Shown here: one piece after another, positions 9,577 to 19,627 of the stretch | Numbering within the stretch: the stretch's first letter is position 1 | How the letters are laid out: every line of letters starts with the position of its first letter | Assembly: GCF_016107545.1 (NCBI RefSeq) | Contig: NZ_JABASS010000010.1 | Coordinates: 1-64,000 of the forward strand | DNA from: Psychrobacter namhaensis | Lineage (GTDB): Bacteria; Pseudomonadota; Gammaproteobacteria; Pseudomonadales; Moraxellaceae | Reading direction: 5' to 3' | DNA length: 64,000 nucleotides | Made by a program: the position numbers and the translations under genes | The notes under the pieces: model-generated | Told to the model about the DNA's origin: nothing | Databases searched by the model: none | What the model saw: the letters and a program-made list of their open reading frames with translations, nothing else

Positions 9577-12540
9577 ATGTCTACTGTGCTATCAAATTCT
9601 CGCTCATTTATTGCGTTGCCGTTGACGCTTGCGGTATCCACTTTACTTATCAGTGCTTGTAGTAACACGTCAGCGGTAAAAAAGGGTGCGACCAATAGCT
9701 CATCTGTCATTACCAAACGTCCTGCTACTCAAGCCACTACGTCAAGTAGTAATGATTACTCGACTGCGTTTTTGGATGCGGACAGTCTGGACGAGTTGGC
9801 CGACTTACTAGAAGCCACTGACATGACGATGGTAGAAGGCAATAAACTTGCCATTCAGCAGTACGGTGATTTATGGAATCGTCTGCGTGCTGGGTATCGT
9901 ATGAATGGTGGTCAGCCGATTTATAATCAGCGTATCGAGGGACAAAAAAGTTGGTTTACCAGCAGGCAGGACTATCTCAACCGTTTGACTGCGCGTGCCA
10001 GTCGCTATATCTATCACACTGTACGAGAAGCTGAACGTCGTAATATTCCAACAGAGCTGGCTTTGTTACCAGTGATTGAGAGCTCTTACGATCCAAGTGG
10101 TACCAGTAGTGCTGCCGCCGCAGGTTTGTGGCAATTTATTCCAAGTACTGGTCGAATTTATGGTTTGAATCAAAGCAGTACCTACGATGGTCGCCGTGAT
10201 GTGATTGAATCAACGCGTGCCGCTTATGACTTTTTAACTGCGCTACACAATCAGTTTGGGAGTTGGGAGTTGGCATTAGCCGCCTATAATGCTGGCCCAG
10301 GTCGTGTGCAAAGGGCGATTGATGCCAACAAAGCCCAAGGCTTACCCACTGACTATTGGTCACTTAGATTACCGACTGAAACCATGAACTATGTGCCGCG
10401 CTTTTTGGCTGTTGCCGAAATCGTTGCCAAACCTGAACAGTATGGCGTGTATCTACCAGCCATTGCCAACCGACAGCATTTCCGTAGCGTACCAGTTAAC
10501 TATGGTGTCAGCTTGTCTGAGGTGGCACAGCTCACTGGCGTGACTTATGATGAGCTAGAAAGATTAAACACAGCGCTCACATCAGGACGCGTCGATTCTT
10601 CAGGGCCGCAGCGTGTTATTATTCCTAACGATGTTAGCCTCAATGCTGACGCCAAACTGAGCTTATTAAGAGGGAACGGTACAGGCAATGTACTCGCGTC
10701 TAGTAACACGAGCAGCCCAACGACAACGCCAAGTTACAATAGCAAACCGTACAGTAGCTCGTCATTGCCAACGACTGGTAGTGCTCTGGCTGAGTATGCC
10801 GCTAACGCTAGCGTACCTCAGCAAACGACAAGTTATATCTCACCATCCGCCACACAGACGAGCAGCTCTGTTTATAGCAACAATGCCTCGGTCCGTACTG
10901 AGCCACCATTGACGACGGCGGAAACGAGTAAAATCAACGCTGAACTTAAAAGCAGCAACAGTCTACCGACTACCTCTGCGCAGATCACACAGAACAATAC
11001 CATTGTCCAAGAACCGCCGCTAAGCAAAGAAGAGCGCGACTTTATTGCTACCCAAATTCGAAACAACACGTCTGAGACCAACGTGGTCAATGCGGATGGT
11101 AATATCAATTTATCAGCCGTACAGACACAGCAGTCGATTCTAGAAGCCAGTGGCGAAGAGAAGAGACTTAGCTTTGCGAAGACATCGGTAAGTAAGCCAA
11201 AACCGCAAGGTACGCGTACCACTTACACGGTAAAACGTGGGGATACGTTGTCTAATATAGCCAGTCGTGCGGGTGTGAATTGGCGTGATATCGCAGAGTG
11301 GAACCAAATAGATGCCAGTGCCAAGCTGTTATCTGGTAGCACCTTGTATTTGTATAATGCCAAAACTATTGAGCCATTAAGTAATGCCAATAATGCAGCG
11401 GCAAAGCAGCCAGATAGCTATGTCGTACAAGGCGGCGATACGCTGATTGGTACGGCGAATCGCTTTGGTTTGTCCGTCACTCAGCTCGCCAGCTACAATA
11501 ATTTAAGCAGCCGTGCCGACTTACTTAGAGGGCAAAAGCTATGGTTAATACCAGGCAAAGTGACGGCGCCTGCGACGACACCTGCCGCACCGTCCACTAA
11601 ACCAAGCAAATCGACCACGGCCACTAAAAACTATAAAGTAAAAGCAGGCGATGGTTTGATAGCGTTAGCACGTCAGTTTAATGTTCCCACAGCTACGTTA
11701 GCTAGTCTAAATGGAATTGGTGCCACAGACTCATTGTACGTCGGTCAAACGCTTAAAGTACCTGCTAGCGTTGACTTTAATTCGGCGACAAGCACGAGTA
11801 GCACGAGTAATTCAGGCTCGGTGGCGACGACCAACTATAAAGTAAAAGCAGGCGATACCTTAATCGGAATTGCGAATAGTGTGGGAGTCAGCCCAACAGA
11901 GCTTGCGGCAGTGAACAGCAACTTTGGTGCCAAAGCTCGCTTGCAACGTGGACAAACCATCAAAGTACCAGCCTCTAAAGAGTTGGTAGACCGTCAACTA
12001 AATGATAAAGAAGTCAGTTATAAAGTAAAATCAGGGGACACTTTAACAGGTGTTGCGAAACGCTATAATATTGGCTTAAGTGATTTAGCAGCAGCAAACA
12101 ATCTAACAACGAACTCCAATCTGATACTCGGTCGTACCATTACTATTCCCGCTAGTGGTAGCGCTGCTGTGGCTTCTAGTACCACTCAAAGCAATAGCAG
12201 CTCTGCTAGCACAGCGAGTAGTAATGGCAAAAAACTGGGCAATACGGAAAATTACAAAGTGCAATCAGGCGATGGTTTGATAGCGCTAGCACGTCAATTT
12301 GGTGTTTCGGTAGAAGACTTGGCTGCGACCAACAACTTGGCGACCAATGCACAACTACAGCGTGGACAAACGCTTAAAGTACCAAAAGTGACTGTCAGCT
12401 ATACCGTTGGTTCAGGAGACAGTCTGATTGGACTAGCGCGTAAATATGGCGTGTCTACGCAAGAGCTGGCTGAGATGAACAATATAGCGGCTGATACTAT
12501 GTTACAACGTGGTCAACGTCTCACCGTCCCCAATCGCTAA
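9577..12540 (+). CDS. mltD: Membrane-bound lytic transglycosylase D with seven LysM modules
   Basis: Peptidoglycan-cleaving lipoprotein (987 aa). A lipobox LISAC (about residues 24-28) anchors it to the outer membrane. The SLT domain holds the catalytic Glu168 in IESSYDP and the family motifs GLWQFIPSTGR and ALAAYNAGPGRV. A degenerate LysM-like segment follows the catalytic domain. A Ser/Thr/Asn-rich linker (about 365-545) leads to seven LysM peptidoglycan-binding repeats (about 548-987), each starting with a YxVxxGDxL pattern. Known MltD proteins are about 450 aa with two or three LysM, so this one is unusually long. It ends in a strong terminator. Confidence 0.93.
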   Translation: MSTVLSNSRSFIALPLTLAVSTLLISACSNTSAVKKGATNSSSVITKRPATQATTSSSNDYSTAFLDADSLDELADLLEATDMTMVEGNKLAIQQYGDLWNRLRAGYRMNGGQPIYNQRIEGQKSWFTSRQDYLNRLTARASRYIYHTVREAERRNIPTELALLPVIESSYDPSGTSSAAAAGLWQFIPSTGRIYGLNQSSTYDGRRDVIESTRAAYDFLTALHNQFGSWELALAAYNAGPGRVQRAIDANKAQGLPTDYWSLRLPTETMNYVPRFLAVAEIVAKPEQYGVYLPAIANRQHFRSVPVNYGVSLSEVAQLTGVTYDELERLNTALTSGRVDSSGPQRVIIPNDVSLNADAKLSLLRGNGTGNVLASSNTSSPTTTPSYNSKPYSSSSLPTTGSALAEYAANASVPQQTTSYISPSATQTSSSVYSNNASVRTEPPLTTAETSKINAELKSSNSLPTTSAQITQNNTIVQEPPLSKEERDFIATQIRNNTSETNVVNADGNINLSAVQTQQSILEASGEEKRLSFAKTSVSKPKPQGTRTTYTVKRGDTLSNIASRAGVNWRDIAEWNQIDASAKLLSGSTLYLYNAKTIEPLSNANNAAAKQPDSYVVQGGDTLIGTANRFGLSVTQLASYNNLSSRADLLRGQKLWLIPGKVTAPATTPAAPSTKPSKSTTATKNYKVKAGDGLIALARQFNVPTATLASLNGIGATDSLYVGQTLKVPASVDFNSATSTSSTSNSGSVATTNYKVKAGDTLIGIANSVGVSPTELAAVNSNFGAKARLQRGQTIKVPASKELVDRQLNDKEVSYKVKSGDTLTGVAKRYNIGLSDLAAANNLTTNSNLILGRTITIPASGSAAVASSTTQSNSSSASTASSNGKKLGNTENYKVQSGDGLIALARQFGVSVEDLAATNNLATNAQLQRGQTLKVPKVTVSYTVGSGDSLIGLARKYGVSTQELAEMNNIAADTMLQRGQRLTVPNR

Positions 12541-12596
12541 TAAGCGCGTGATGGGGATAGTCAGTGTAAACTGATCAACAGTCAATCAACCTGCAC

Positions 12597-12630
12597 AAAA
12601 AAGCGGCTCTTTATAAGAGCCGCTTTTTTT
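12597..12630. terminator. Bidirectional terminator mltD / mltF-like gene
   Basis: Perfect 11-bp stem AAGCGGCTCTT / AAGAGCCGCTT with a 3-nt loop, flanked by A4 and T run, between two convergent genes. Confidence 0.93.
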
Positions 12631-12659
12631 AGCTAAAAACGTGCCACAGTGTTTGTTGA

Positions 12660-13868
12660 TTAAACGGTCTGAGTCTTTATCGTCTCAAGGTAGCTTCTGA
12701 TATTACTCACATAATGCATCGCTTGACCATAGCGGCTATTAGAGGCTCTATTGTCAGCTAAATAGGCATAGACGTTGGCCCAGCTTTTATCATCGATACC
12801 TTGATCTCTTAATTTACGCTGAATGTTTTTTATGGCGTTTGGCCCCATATTGTAGCCAGCAAGCGCAAACCAAATACGGTCAGTCTTTGGCACATCAGCA
12901 AACTCACCTTTCATTTGCTCTAAATAGCGCGCACCGCCGCCGATGCTTTGATAAGGGTCAACGCGGTCTGAAACACCCATCGCTTTGGCCGTATTATTGG
13001 TCAGCATCATTAAACCGCGTACCCCAGTGGGTGATACCGCATTGGCATCAAGATGAGACTCTTGATAGCCCATGGCGACCAGTAGCTCCCAGTCATGATT
13101 GTAATTGCGGGCTTGTTCTTCAAAAGAAGACTGATAATCAGGCAGCTTTTCTGTCAGTGTTCTTTGGAAATGATCTTGACTGTAAGCATCTTTCAATAAG
13201 TTTTGATTATAGAAGGCAGCCAGTTTTTGCGTGTTTTGTAATTTGATGCTATCACACAAGAAGTAACTGGCTTTTTTTGAGAGTGGGTCATTGGGTGAGC
13301 TAAATGTCCAGCTAACCTTTGGGTGCAAGCCGTTCTTTGTTAAGCTGGCATCATAACCACAACTGACATTAATAGACGACAAATTAAGCTGGCTTTTTAA
13401 TTTGGTACTGGCCGTAGTTAATGCCATATCCGCCTCACCTGATCTTATGGCTTTTAGGGCCGCTTCCTCATTGGCATAAGCTTTTAGATCAATATCAACA
13501 CCAAGCTCGTCCGCATAAGTACGCACCAAATCAAAACCAAAACCATGTTGGAAACCATCAGTGGCAAAATAAGTACTGTCGCCTGGAACCGCGGCTACGG
13601 TTAAGGTGTTTTGTAGCATGACATTGTCATAGGTTCGCACCTGCGTTCCCATTGTCGTGAGACTTTGGGCAGGTAGAGAAAGCAGCGCGATACTAGAGAC
13701 CTGCGCCAGCTTTTTGGTTCGGGCAAAACGCGACGATGTCGTCGGGGTAACGGATGAAACGATGTTACTTTTAGTGTTCAGTAGGCGCTTAGATGGACGC
13801 AGTAAATAAGAAATACGGCGTTTTGCCCCTTGCGCAGATACTTTTACACGATAAGTAATACGCTGCAT
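12660..13868 (-). CDS. MltF-like lytic transglycosylase with shortened substrate-binding-like domain
   Basis: Cell-wall lytic transglycosylase (402 aa) of the MltF type. A basic N-terminus and hydrophobic segment (about 54-70) are followed by a periplasmic-binding-like region (about 86-230; LTVAAVPGDSTYF, IRSGEADMALTTAS) and a C-terminal SLT domain (about 255-402) with catalytic Glu in GYQESHLDANA and motifs GLMMLTNNTAK and ALAGYNMGPNAI. Relative to E. coli MltF (about 518 aa), the binding-like part is only about 145 residues, so its second lobe looks reduced. The upstream genes do not suggest a partner. Confidence 0.82.
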   Translation of the reverse strand: MQRITYRVKVSAQGAKRRISYLLRPSKRLLNTKSNIVSSVTPTTSSRFARTKKLAQVSSIALLSLPAQSLTTMGTQVRTYDNVMLQNTLTVAAVPGDSTYFATDGFQHGFGFDLVRTYADELGVDIDLKAYANEEAALKAIRSGEADMALTTASTKLKSQLNLSSINVSCGYDASLTKNGLHPKVSWTFSSPNDPLSKKASYFLCDSIKLQNTQKLAAFYNQNLLKDAYSQDHFQRTLTEKLPDYQSSFEEQARNYNHDWELLVAMGYQESHLDANAVSPTGVRGLMMLTNNTAKAMGVSDRVDPYQSIGGGARYLEQMKGEFADVPKTDRIWFALAGYNMGPNAIKNIQRKLRDQGIDDKSWANVYAYLADNRASNSRYGQAMHYVSNIRSYLETIKTQTV

Positions 13869-14893
13869 GGATGTCTCCTGATTTTAGCCATCCTGCTTAC
13901 CGTAAAATGCGAATGAGTGTACGTTTACTAGAGACACACACATCACTGTTACATTTTAGAGAACATCACGCTGCTTCATTCATAATAAAAGCGTGACATC
14001 CTTTGTTTAACCCTAGTGCCGCTCATAAACCCTTTATAAAAGGCAGCGGTGGCGTATTTTATTAGCTCATTATCTACTGGCGTGTCACTTAAGAGGGCGA
14101 AAATACGGCTCTCAAAGCACCAATACCAAAATTTGGGTGCAAAACAACGCGAAGGGTATAAATCAGATGATTCCTTCATCGATGGTAGATACTGCTAATA
14201 GTAAAACAACGTCAGATTAAACACAGGTAAGGTCATGAATAAGTTAACAAAACAAAGCCGTAGATAAATTGAGCGACACAGTAATTTTTTATTCATACTC
14301 GTTAGACAGTCGTTCAATCATTACTACGCTAACGTCAGTACCTGCCGACTCATTCATTTATAACTGAATAAACAGGTACTAACACTGCATTGTTCCGCAA
14401 TAAGGGCAGGCAAGGAATCTTGTTTGATAGTGAAAAAATGCTTATAAAATAAGCTATCAATCAAGTGATGCAATACCGTTATTGAGCTACTAAAACGAAG
14501 GTGTACTATGCTATTAACCACATATTGTGCAAACACAACACACTATTTAGCAGACAATCCAAAATCTCTTGTACCTTTTAAAACAAGGCGTTTTGGATAT
14601 TTACCATCATTTAAGCGCCATAACCGGAGGCTGTAATAAATGGGAAGTCTCATGACAAGACATTCTTTCTTCAGGTAATAATATGCGGATACTCCCTAGA
14701 TTATTCAAGTGTGGTTAAGAAATTAGCGATAAAACTTAACAATAGCACTATAGACGGTTAAAAATAGCGCTATTATTAATAAGTAGAAATGGCAAAAACC
14801 AGTCAAAGTTGTCTAATATAGGTAATAAACTAAATAAGTTTGGCGTAAATATCTAAACAATAAAGGCAAAAATAGCGGTGTGGGGGAGTCCTG
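13869..14893. other. 1-kb region without a convincing gene
   Basis: AT-rich stretch upstream of the MltF-like gene and downstream of the NIF3 gene. Two short minus-strand open frames (67 and 60 codons at 13976-14179 and 14354-14536) lack ribosome-binding sites and recognisable sequence. I see no terminal inverted repeats, tRNA or CRISPR repeats. It may be decayed sequence or hold an untranslated RNA; I cannot decide. Confidence 0.4.
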
Positions 14894-15727
14894 TTAGGCG
14901 GGGTTGTCAATATCAATGAAAGTCACTGGCAACCCAAACTGCTGGGCAATAAGATCTCCTAGCGCCTTTATACCGCCCCGTTCTGTTGCATGGTGCCCAC
15001 AAGCAAAATAATCAATGCCAAGCTCTCGTGCAATATGAGTGGTACGCTCAGATATCTCACCCGAGATAAACGCATCACAGCCCATCAATGCGGCTTGCTC
15101 AATCATGTCTTGGGCCCCGCCAGTACAAATACCCACACGTTCGATCAGTCTGTTATGCTCCATGTTAGCGTCTGTACTGTTGTGGGCGCTATCGTTAGCA
15201 GAAATATGTAGTGGTACACGTCCTAGGGCCTGGGTGATGTGGGCAATGAGATTTTGAGCGCTCTGCGGTGGGCAAGTGGCTATGTTACCAACAGGATGCG
15301 CCTCATTAGGATATAGGGCACCCGTGATGGTCATGCCTAGCATGTCGGCCAGTTTGGCATTGTTACCGATCAGCGGATGGGCATCAAGCGGTAGGTGGTA
15401 GCCAATCATAGAGATACCGTGCTGCATGAGTTTGCGTATACGCCGGCCTTTCATGCCGGTGATGGGCGCAGGTTCGCCTTTCCAAAAATAACCATGATGC
15501 ACCATAATGGCGTCTGCTTTGTCGGCAATGGCCGCGTCAATCAACGCTTCACAAGCAGTGACACCAGTGACGATACGCTGAATAGCGCGTCCACCATCGA
15601 CTTGTAAACCATTTGGCGCGTAGTCTCTAAAAGCATCAGCCGATAAGTAATCGTCGCAAAATCGCGTTAATTCTTGTACGCTAATGGTAGAAGGGGTGGA
15701 TTCGGTTAAAATACGAGTGGCGCTCAT
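14894..15727 (-). CDS. NIF3/YbgI-family dinuclear metal-binding protein
   Basis: NIF3-like protein (277 aa), also called GTP cyclohydrolase I type 2 homolog; the physiological role of this widespread family is not settled. Metal-binding features are visible: MVHHGYFWKGE, GYHLPLDAH (near residue 100) and the C-terminal FACGHHATERGG motif. The ATG at 15727 is preceded by AAGGGAAA and starts MSATRIL; an upstream in-frame start at 15778 is less likely. It is divergent from the degS-like gene, an arrangement that suggests a shared promoter region. Confidence 0.9.
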   Translation of the reverse strand: MSATRILTESTPSTISVQELTRFCDDYLSADAFRDYAPNGLQVDGGRAIQRIVTGVTACEALIDAAIADKADAIMVHHGYFWKGEPAPITGMKGRRIRKLMQHGISMIGYHLPLDAHPLIGNNAKLADMLGMTITGALYPNEAHPVGNIATCPPQSAQNLIAHITQALGRVPLHISANDSAHNSTDANMEHNRLIERVGICTGGAQDMIEQAALMGCDAFISGEISERTTHIARELGIDYFACGHHATERGGIKALGDLIAQQFGLPVTFIDIDNPA

Positions 15728-16058
15728 GGTTTTCCCTTTTTTTGTCGTTATGTTCTTGTTGTGATGGTACTGGAGCAAACATCAAAAATTATAGATGGTT
15801 GCTCATAATGAATGGTCTTTATAGCGCTATTTTAACATGGTGCTGTAAAAGAGGAGAGAAAGCGAATAACTGAAATGGTACACGATACGTTACCACTTAG
15901 CCGTGCGGGGCGTTATAATTTAAGAGCGCGAGCCTGTCAAATCGGTAAACCGTAGGTATTTAGTTAAGTGTTAGACTGGTTGCGTTATATTTAGTCAATA
16001 ACACGCTGTTTGCCGTCTTTATCTTCGTCTGTTTGTCTCAAATTTATAGAGGTTTTAT
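15728..16058. other. Divergent promoter region NIF3 / degS-like
   Basis: Non-coding, must carry promoters on both strands. No clear operator or repeat seen. AGAGG before the degS-like ATG is a good ribosome-binding site. Confidence 0.45.
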
Positions 16059-17387
16059 ATGTCGTCATCTCGGAACACCAGCAACAAGGCGTCTTTATTA
16101 AAATGGTTACCTTGGATTTTATTGCTGATACTGGTTGCAGCATTTATCTGGTTGTTTACGAGTATGAAGACGACATCGGAGGCCACGTGGGAGCCGCCGA
16201 GGACCTCGACTGCTGAACAGCAAGCATCGAAGCCTGTGGCTGATACGCCAGCGCCTATCTCTTCTTATCATAATGCGGTCGCCCGTGCGTCGCAGTCGGT
16301 CGTGAATATCTATACCACGCAAACGATGGCAGAGCACCCTTATATGGATGATCCGGTTTTACGCCGTTTTTTTGAATTTCATGGTGGTCCGTCACAAGAG
16401 CAGGGCAATACTAACTTAGGCTCTGGTGTGATTGTGTCAGAGGATGGGTATATCGTGACCAACGCTCATGTCATCGAAAAGGCAGATGAGATTACCGTCG
16501 CCTTTAATGATGGCCGTAAAAGCCGCGCCAGTATTATTGGTACCGATCCTGATAGTGATTTGGCCGTCATCAAAGTCGATATGACGGGGCTAACGCCGCT
16601 GGGTTTCCGTGAAAATCCTATTCGTGTGGGTGATTTGGCCCTAGCGATTGGTAATCCTTTCGGTGTGGGTCAAACGGTGACCCAAGGTATTATCTCGGCG
16701 ACTGGGCGTACGGGACTTGGTGTCAATAAGTTTGAGGATTTCATTCAAACCGATGCGGCGATTAACCCAGGTAATTCGGGTGGGGCGCTGGTTGATGCTC
16801 GTGGTGAATTGGTCGGCATTAATACCGTCATATTCTCCCGCTCTGGTGGCTCGATGGGTATTGGTTTTGCCATTCCAACGGCACTGGTTGAACAAGTGAT
16901 GAACGCCTTAATTAAAGATGGCCGAGTCAGTCGTGGTTGGCTGGGTATTGAGATACAGTCACAATTGCGCGATCCGACACAACTTGAAACGTCAACAGGT
17001 GTAGAGGTGCTACACGTGATTGAGCAAGGCCCTGCTGCCAAAAGTGGTCTAAGAGTTGGCGATATCATTTTGACTATTGATGGTGTTGAGATGACGGATG
17101 CCAATACGCTAATCCAATACGTTGCTCGTAAATCACCAGATACTGAACTTGATGCTCAGGTATTGCGTAATGGTAAAAATAAGCAGGTCACTATTTTGTT
17201 AGAAGAGCGACCAGAGCAAGAGCCTGTTGAGCGGCCAGTGGTGATTCATGACGAAACGCTTGGGGGCGTAGGTCAACCAAATCTACAAGATCAGAGACAA
17301 GAGGTGCCTATGATGTCAGAAGCAGAGCGTGACCGTATGCGCGAAGAGCTACTACAGTTATTTGAAAGAAATGGCGCACCCTTATAA
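16059..17387 (+). CDS. Membrane-anchored DegS/AlgW-type serine protease
   Basis: HtrA-family periplasmic protease (442 aa) anchored by one N-terminal helix (about residues 14-35). The trypsin-like domain shows the triad His137 (VTNAHVIE), Asp167 (DPDSDLAV) and Ser240 (NPGNSGGAL). A single PDZ domain (about 285-385) follows, then a polar tail. One PDZ plus a helix anchor points to DegS/AlgW, which senses misfolded outer-membrane proteins and cleaves an anti-sigma factor. No rseA/mucA homolog is nearby, so the target is inferred. The extended C-terminal tail (about 55 aa past the PDZ) is longer than in E. coli DegS (355 aa). Confidence 0.88.
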   Translation: MSSSRNTSNKASLLKWLPWILLLILVAAFIWLFTSMKTTSEATWEPPRTSTAEQQASKPVADTPAPISSYHNAVARASQSVVNIYTTQTMAEHPYMDDPVLRRFFEFHGGPSQEQGNTNLGSGVIVSEDGYIVTNAHVIEKADEITVAFNDGRKSRASIIGTDPDSDLAVIKVDMTGLTPLGFRENPIRVGDLALAIGNPFGVGQTVTQGIISATGRTGLGVNKFEDFIQTDAAINPGNSGGALVDARGELVGINTVIFSRSGGSMGIGFAIPTALVEQVMNALIKDGRVSRGWLGIEIQSQLRDPTQLETSTGVEVLHVIEQGPAAKSGLRVGDIILTIDGVEMTDANTLIQYVARKSPDTELDAQVLRNGKNKQVTILLEERPEQEPVERPVVIHDETLGGVGQPNLQDQRQEVPMMSEAERDRMREELLQLFERNGAPL

Positions 17388-17433
17388 GGACTGTTTTAAT
17401 AAATAGGGACGCTGAGCGTTTTATAGACAAGAA

Positions 17434-17466
17434 AAAAGCGCGTTATCTAAGAGATAACGCGCTTTT
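17434..17466. terminator. Bidirectional terminator degS-like / yfaE
   Basis: Perfect 11-bp stem GCGCGTTATCT / AGATAACGCGC with a 3-nt loop, flanked by A and T runs, between convergent genes. Confidence 0.9.
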
Positions 17467-17476
17467 GTTTTTAGCC

Positions 17477-17743
17477 TTATTTTATGATTGGCTCATGATT
17501 GATGTAAATCACCCCTCGCACGCGGCAACAGCAAGGAAGGATCTCATCTTCTTCAATCATGGCAAGTGGCGCAAATGGATAATCAATGGTGTGTGAGCTG
17601 GCAATACGCTTGACACGGCAACTACCGCAGTAGCCCTCGCGGCATTGATAATTGACCTCGTGGCCTGTGCGTAGTAGCCCATCGAGCAGACTTTCATCAT
17701 CGTGCAAGTAAAATTGCTTTTTACTGGTCATTACCCAAGTCAT
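17477..17743 (-). CDS. yfaE: YfaE-like 2Fe-2S ferredoxin for ribonucleotide reductase
   Basis: Plant-type [2Fe-2S] ferredoxin (88 aa). Cluster ligands are Cys34, Cys39 and Cys42 (CREGYCGSC) and one of Cys71-73 (LPCCC). In enterobacteria, YfaE maintains or repairs the diferric-tyrosyl cofactor of NrdB. Its position 34 nt downstream of nrdB on the same strand fits this role. It ends at the bidirectional terminator, so it is the last gene of the nrd cluster. Confidence 0.9.
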   Translation of the reverse strand: MTWVMTSKKQFYLHDDESLLDGLLRTGHEVNYQCREGYCGSCRVKRIASSHTIDYPFAPLAMIEEDEILPCCCRVRGVIYINHEPIIK

Positions 17744-17777
17744 AGTGTTAATCCTATGCTCTTATAATTCAAAGCTC

Positions 17778-18911
17778 TTATAATTCAAAGTCATCAAAGT
17801 CGCTGTCTGATAAATCAGAGTCAATCTGACCCACCAAGTATGAGCTAATCTCTGTCTCTTGCGGCGCCACTTGCACGTTATCAGACGACAACCAGGTATT
17901 GATCCACGGAATCGGGTTTGATTTTGAGTTCGGGAATGCCGCTGGCAAGCCAACTGCTTCCATACGCAAGTTGGTGATGTATTCGATGTACTGGCACAGA
18001 ATGTCTTTGTTTAGACCAATCATCGAGCCGTCTTTGAATAGATAACCTGCCCATTCTTTTTCTTGCTCGGCGGCCTTACGGAAGATCTCAATACTTTCTC
18101 CGTAGCACTCATTGGCAATCTCAACCATCTCAGGATCGTCACGGCCGTTGCGCATAAGATTCAGCATATGCTGCGTGCCTGTCAAATGCAGCGCTTCGTC
18201 ACGCGCGATGAGTTTGATGATCTTAGCATTGCCTTCCATCAGCTTACGCTCGGCAAAGGCAAACGAGCAAGCAAACGACACATAAAAACGGATGGCTTCT
18301 AAAACGTTGACCGCCATGATGCACAGATACATCTGTTTTTTCAGAGACTTTAGATCGACGGTGACTTGCTCGCCATTGATGTTGTGCGTGCCCGCACCGT
18401 ACAAGCTATATAGCTGCGAGTTACGGTACAGCTCGTCATAGTACTGAGCGATATCAGAGGCACGCTCTAGAATGTGTTCGTTTTGCATGATGTCATCAAA
18501 GATAATATTGGGGTCATTGACGATATTACGAATGATATGGGTATAACTGCGCGAGTGAATGGTCTCGCTAAACGACCACGTCTCAATCCACGTCTCAAGC
18601 TCAGGAATAGACACGAGCGGCAGTAGCACCACATTGGGACTACGACCTTGAATAGAGTCGAGTAGCGTCTGGTACTTAAGATTGCTCAAAAATATATGCT
18701 GCTCATGCGATGACAGGTTGCTAAAGTCGATACGATCACGTGATACATCGACTTCTTCTGGACGCCAAAAAAACGACAGCTGCTTTTCAATCAATTGCTC
18801 AAAGATTGGGTGCTTTTGTTGGTCATAGCGCGCCACGTTGACGGGCTGACCAAAGAACATCGGCTCTTTTAGCGCATTGTTTGGCGTTTGAGAAAAAATC
18901 GAGTAAGTCAT
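17778..18911 (-). CDS. nrdB: Class Ia ribonucleotide reductase beta subunit
   Basis: Small subunit (377 aa) that generates and holds the tyrosyl radical for dNTP synthesis. Visible ligands and radical residues include Asp85 (LLDSIQGRS), Glu116 and His119 (SETIHSRS), Tyr123 (RSYTHIIRN) and the later [11 protein letters not shown] and [12 protein letters not shown] motifs. The C-terminus SDFDDFEL is the tail that docks into NrdA. It lies between a small unknown gene and yfaE on the same strand. Confidence 0.98.
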   Translation of the reverse strand: MTYSIFSQTPNNALKEPMFFGQPVNVARYDQQKHPIFEQLIEKQLSFFWRPEEVDVSRDRIDFSNLSSHEQHIFLSNLKYQTLLDSIQGRSPNVVLLPLVSIPELETWIETWSFSETIHSRSYTHIIRNIVNDPNIIFDDIMQNEHILERASDIAQYYDELYRNSQLYSLYGAGTHNINGEQVTVDLKSLKKQMYLCIMAVNVLEAIRFYVSFACSFAFAERKLMEGNAKIIKLIARDEALHLTGTQHMLNLMRNGRDDPEMVEIANECYGESIEIFRKAAEQEKEWAGYLFKDGSMIGLNKDILCQYIEYITNLRMEAVGLPAAFPNSKSNPIPWINTWLSSDNVQVAPQETEISSYLVGQIDSDLSDSDFDDFEL

Positions 18912-19008
18912 GGGACTGCCTTTATCATTGTTACAGTTATTGATTTAAATGGATTTGACTGGGTTTGATGTGATTATATTACAAATTTTTGGTTGATAGC
19001 TTTTTAGA

Positions 19009-19386
19009 TTAGAGGTTCTCTAGTGATATCTGGGTTGGTGCTTGTCCATCGTTCATATAGGCTTTAAAAATTTCGCTCAGCTCACTATCGTCCAATCCCT
19101 CTAGCTCGTCAACAGCACTCTGGCGTAGCGTATCCAAATCCACGTCTGGGGATTGCTTGGATGATGGCTTGGGCGTTTGTTTAGCGGACAGTTTCTGTGT
19201 GTCTTTTTTTGGCTGTCTTTTTAGCGGTTTCTTAGCTGATTTTGCGGCAGCATTTGCGTCTAACTGCTCACGCACGTCTGCGATGTCGACTTCTACTTGT
19301 ACGATATGCGAGCCCCCATGGTTTAGGTCTGAAAACACATTTGGGATAAACAAACCACCGTCTTTGATGATTGCGGTATATTGCAC
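19009..19386 (-). CDS. Uncharacterised 125-aa protein in the nrd cluster
   Basis: I do not recognise the family. The first 45 residues look like a folded strand-rich segment (QYTAIIKDGGLFIPNVF), the middle (about 48-80) is a Lys/Pro/Ser/Gln-rich basic linker, and the last 45 residues are acidic and probably helical (LEGLDDSELSEIFKAYMNDG). The start is GTG, preceded by GGAGGT only 3 nt away, a short but strong Shine-Dalgarno match. It lies 97 nt upstream of nrdB on the same strand, so co-expression with the reductase is likely. It could be an RNR-associated factor or an antitoxin-like protein; neither can be shown. Confidence 0.65.
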   Translation of the reverse strand: MQYTAIIKDGGLFIPNVFSDLNHGGSHIVQVEVDIADVREQLDANAAAKSAKKPLKRQPKKDTQKLSAKQTPKPSSKQSPDVDLDTLRQSAVDELEGLDDSELSEIFKAYMNDGQAPTQISLENL

Positions 19387-19627
19387 ATGACCTCCGTCGT
19401 TTTAGTTCTATCTATATGTTTTAATGATAACAGTAGCCAATCCCGCCTACCGCTTGTATCTGCTTTGCCGCTGGCGTGCAGTCTATCGTGTCTGTTAGTG
19501 TTCCAACATTCGAGCGACCACTCCCAGACATAGACTACATCGCCATCGTCGTCAGCAGGATACCGCTATAGTCGCGGCTAAAAAGCCTTGTTATGGCATG
19601 GCTTATATTTCTGTAAAGACTTATTCA

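Noticed and set aside
14354..14536. Transposase remnant in the 1-kb gap
   Set aside because: No recognisable transposase motif, inverted repeats or target duplication.
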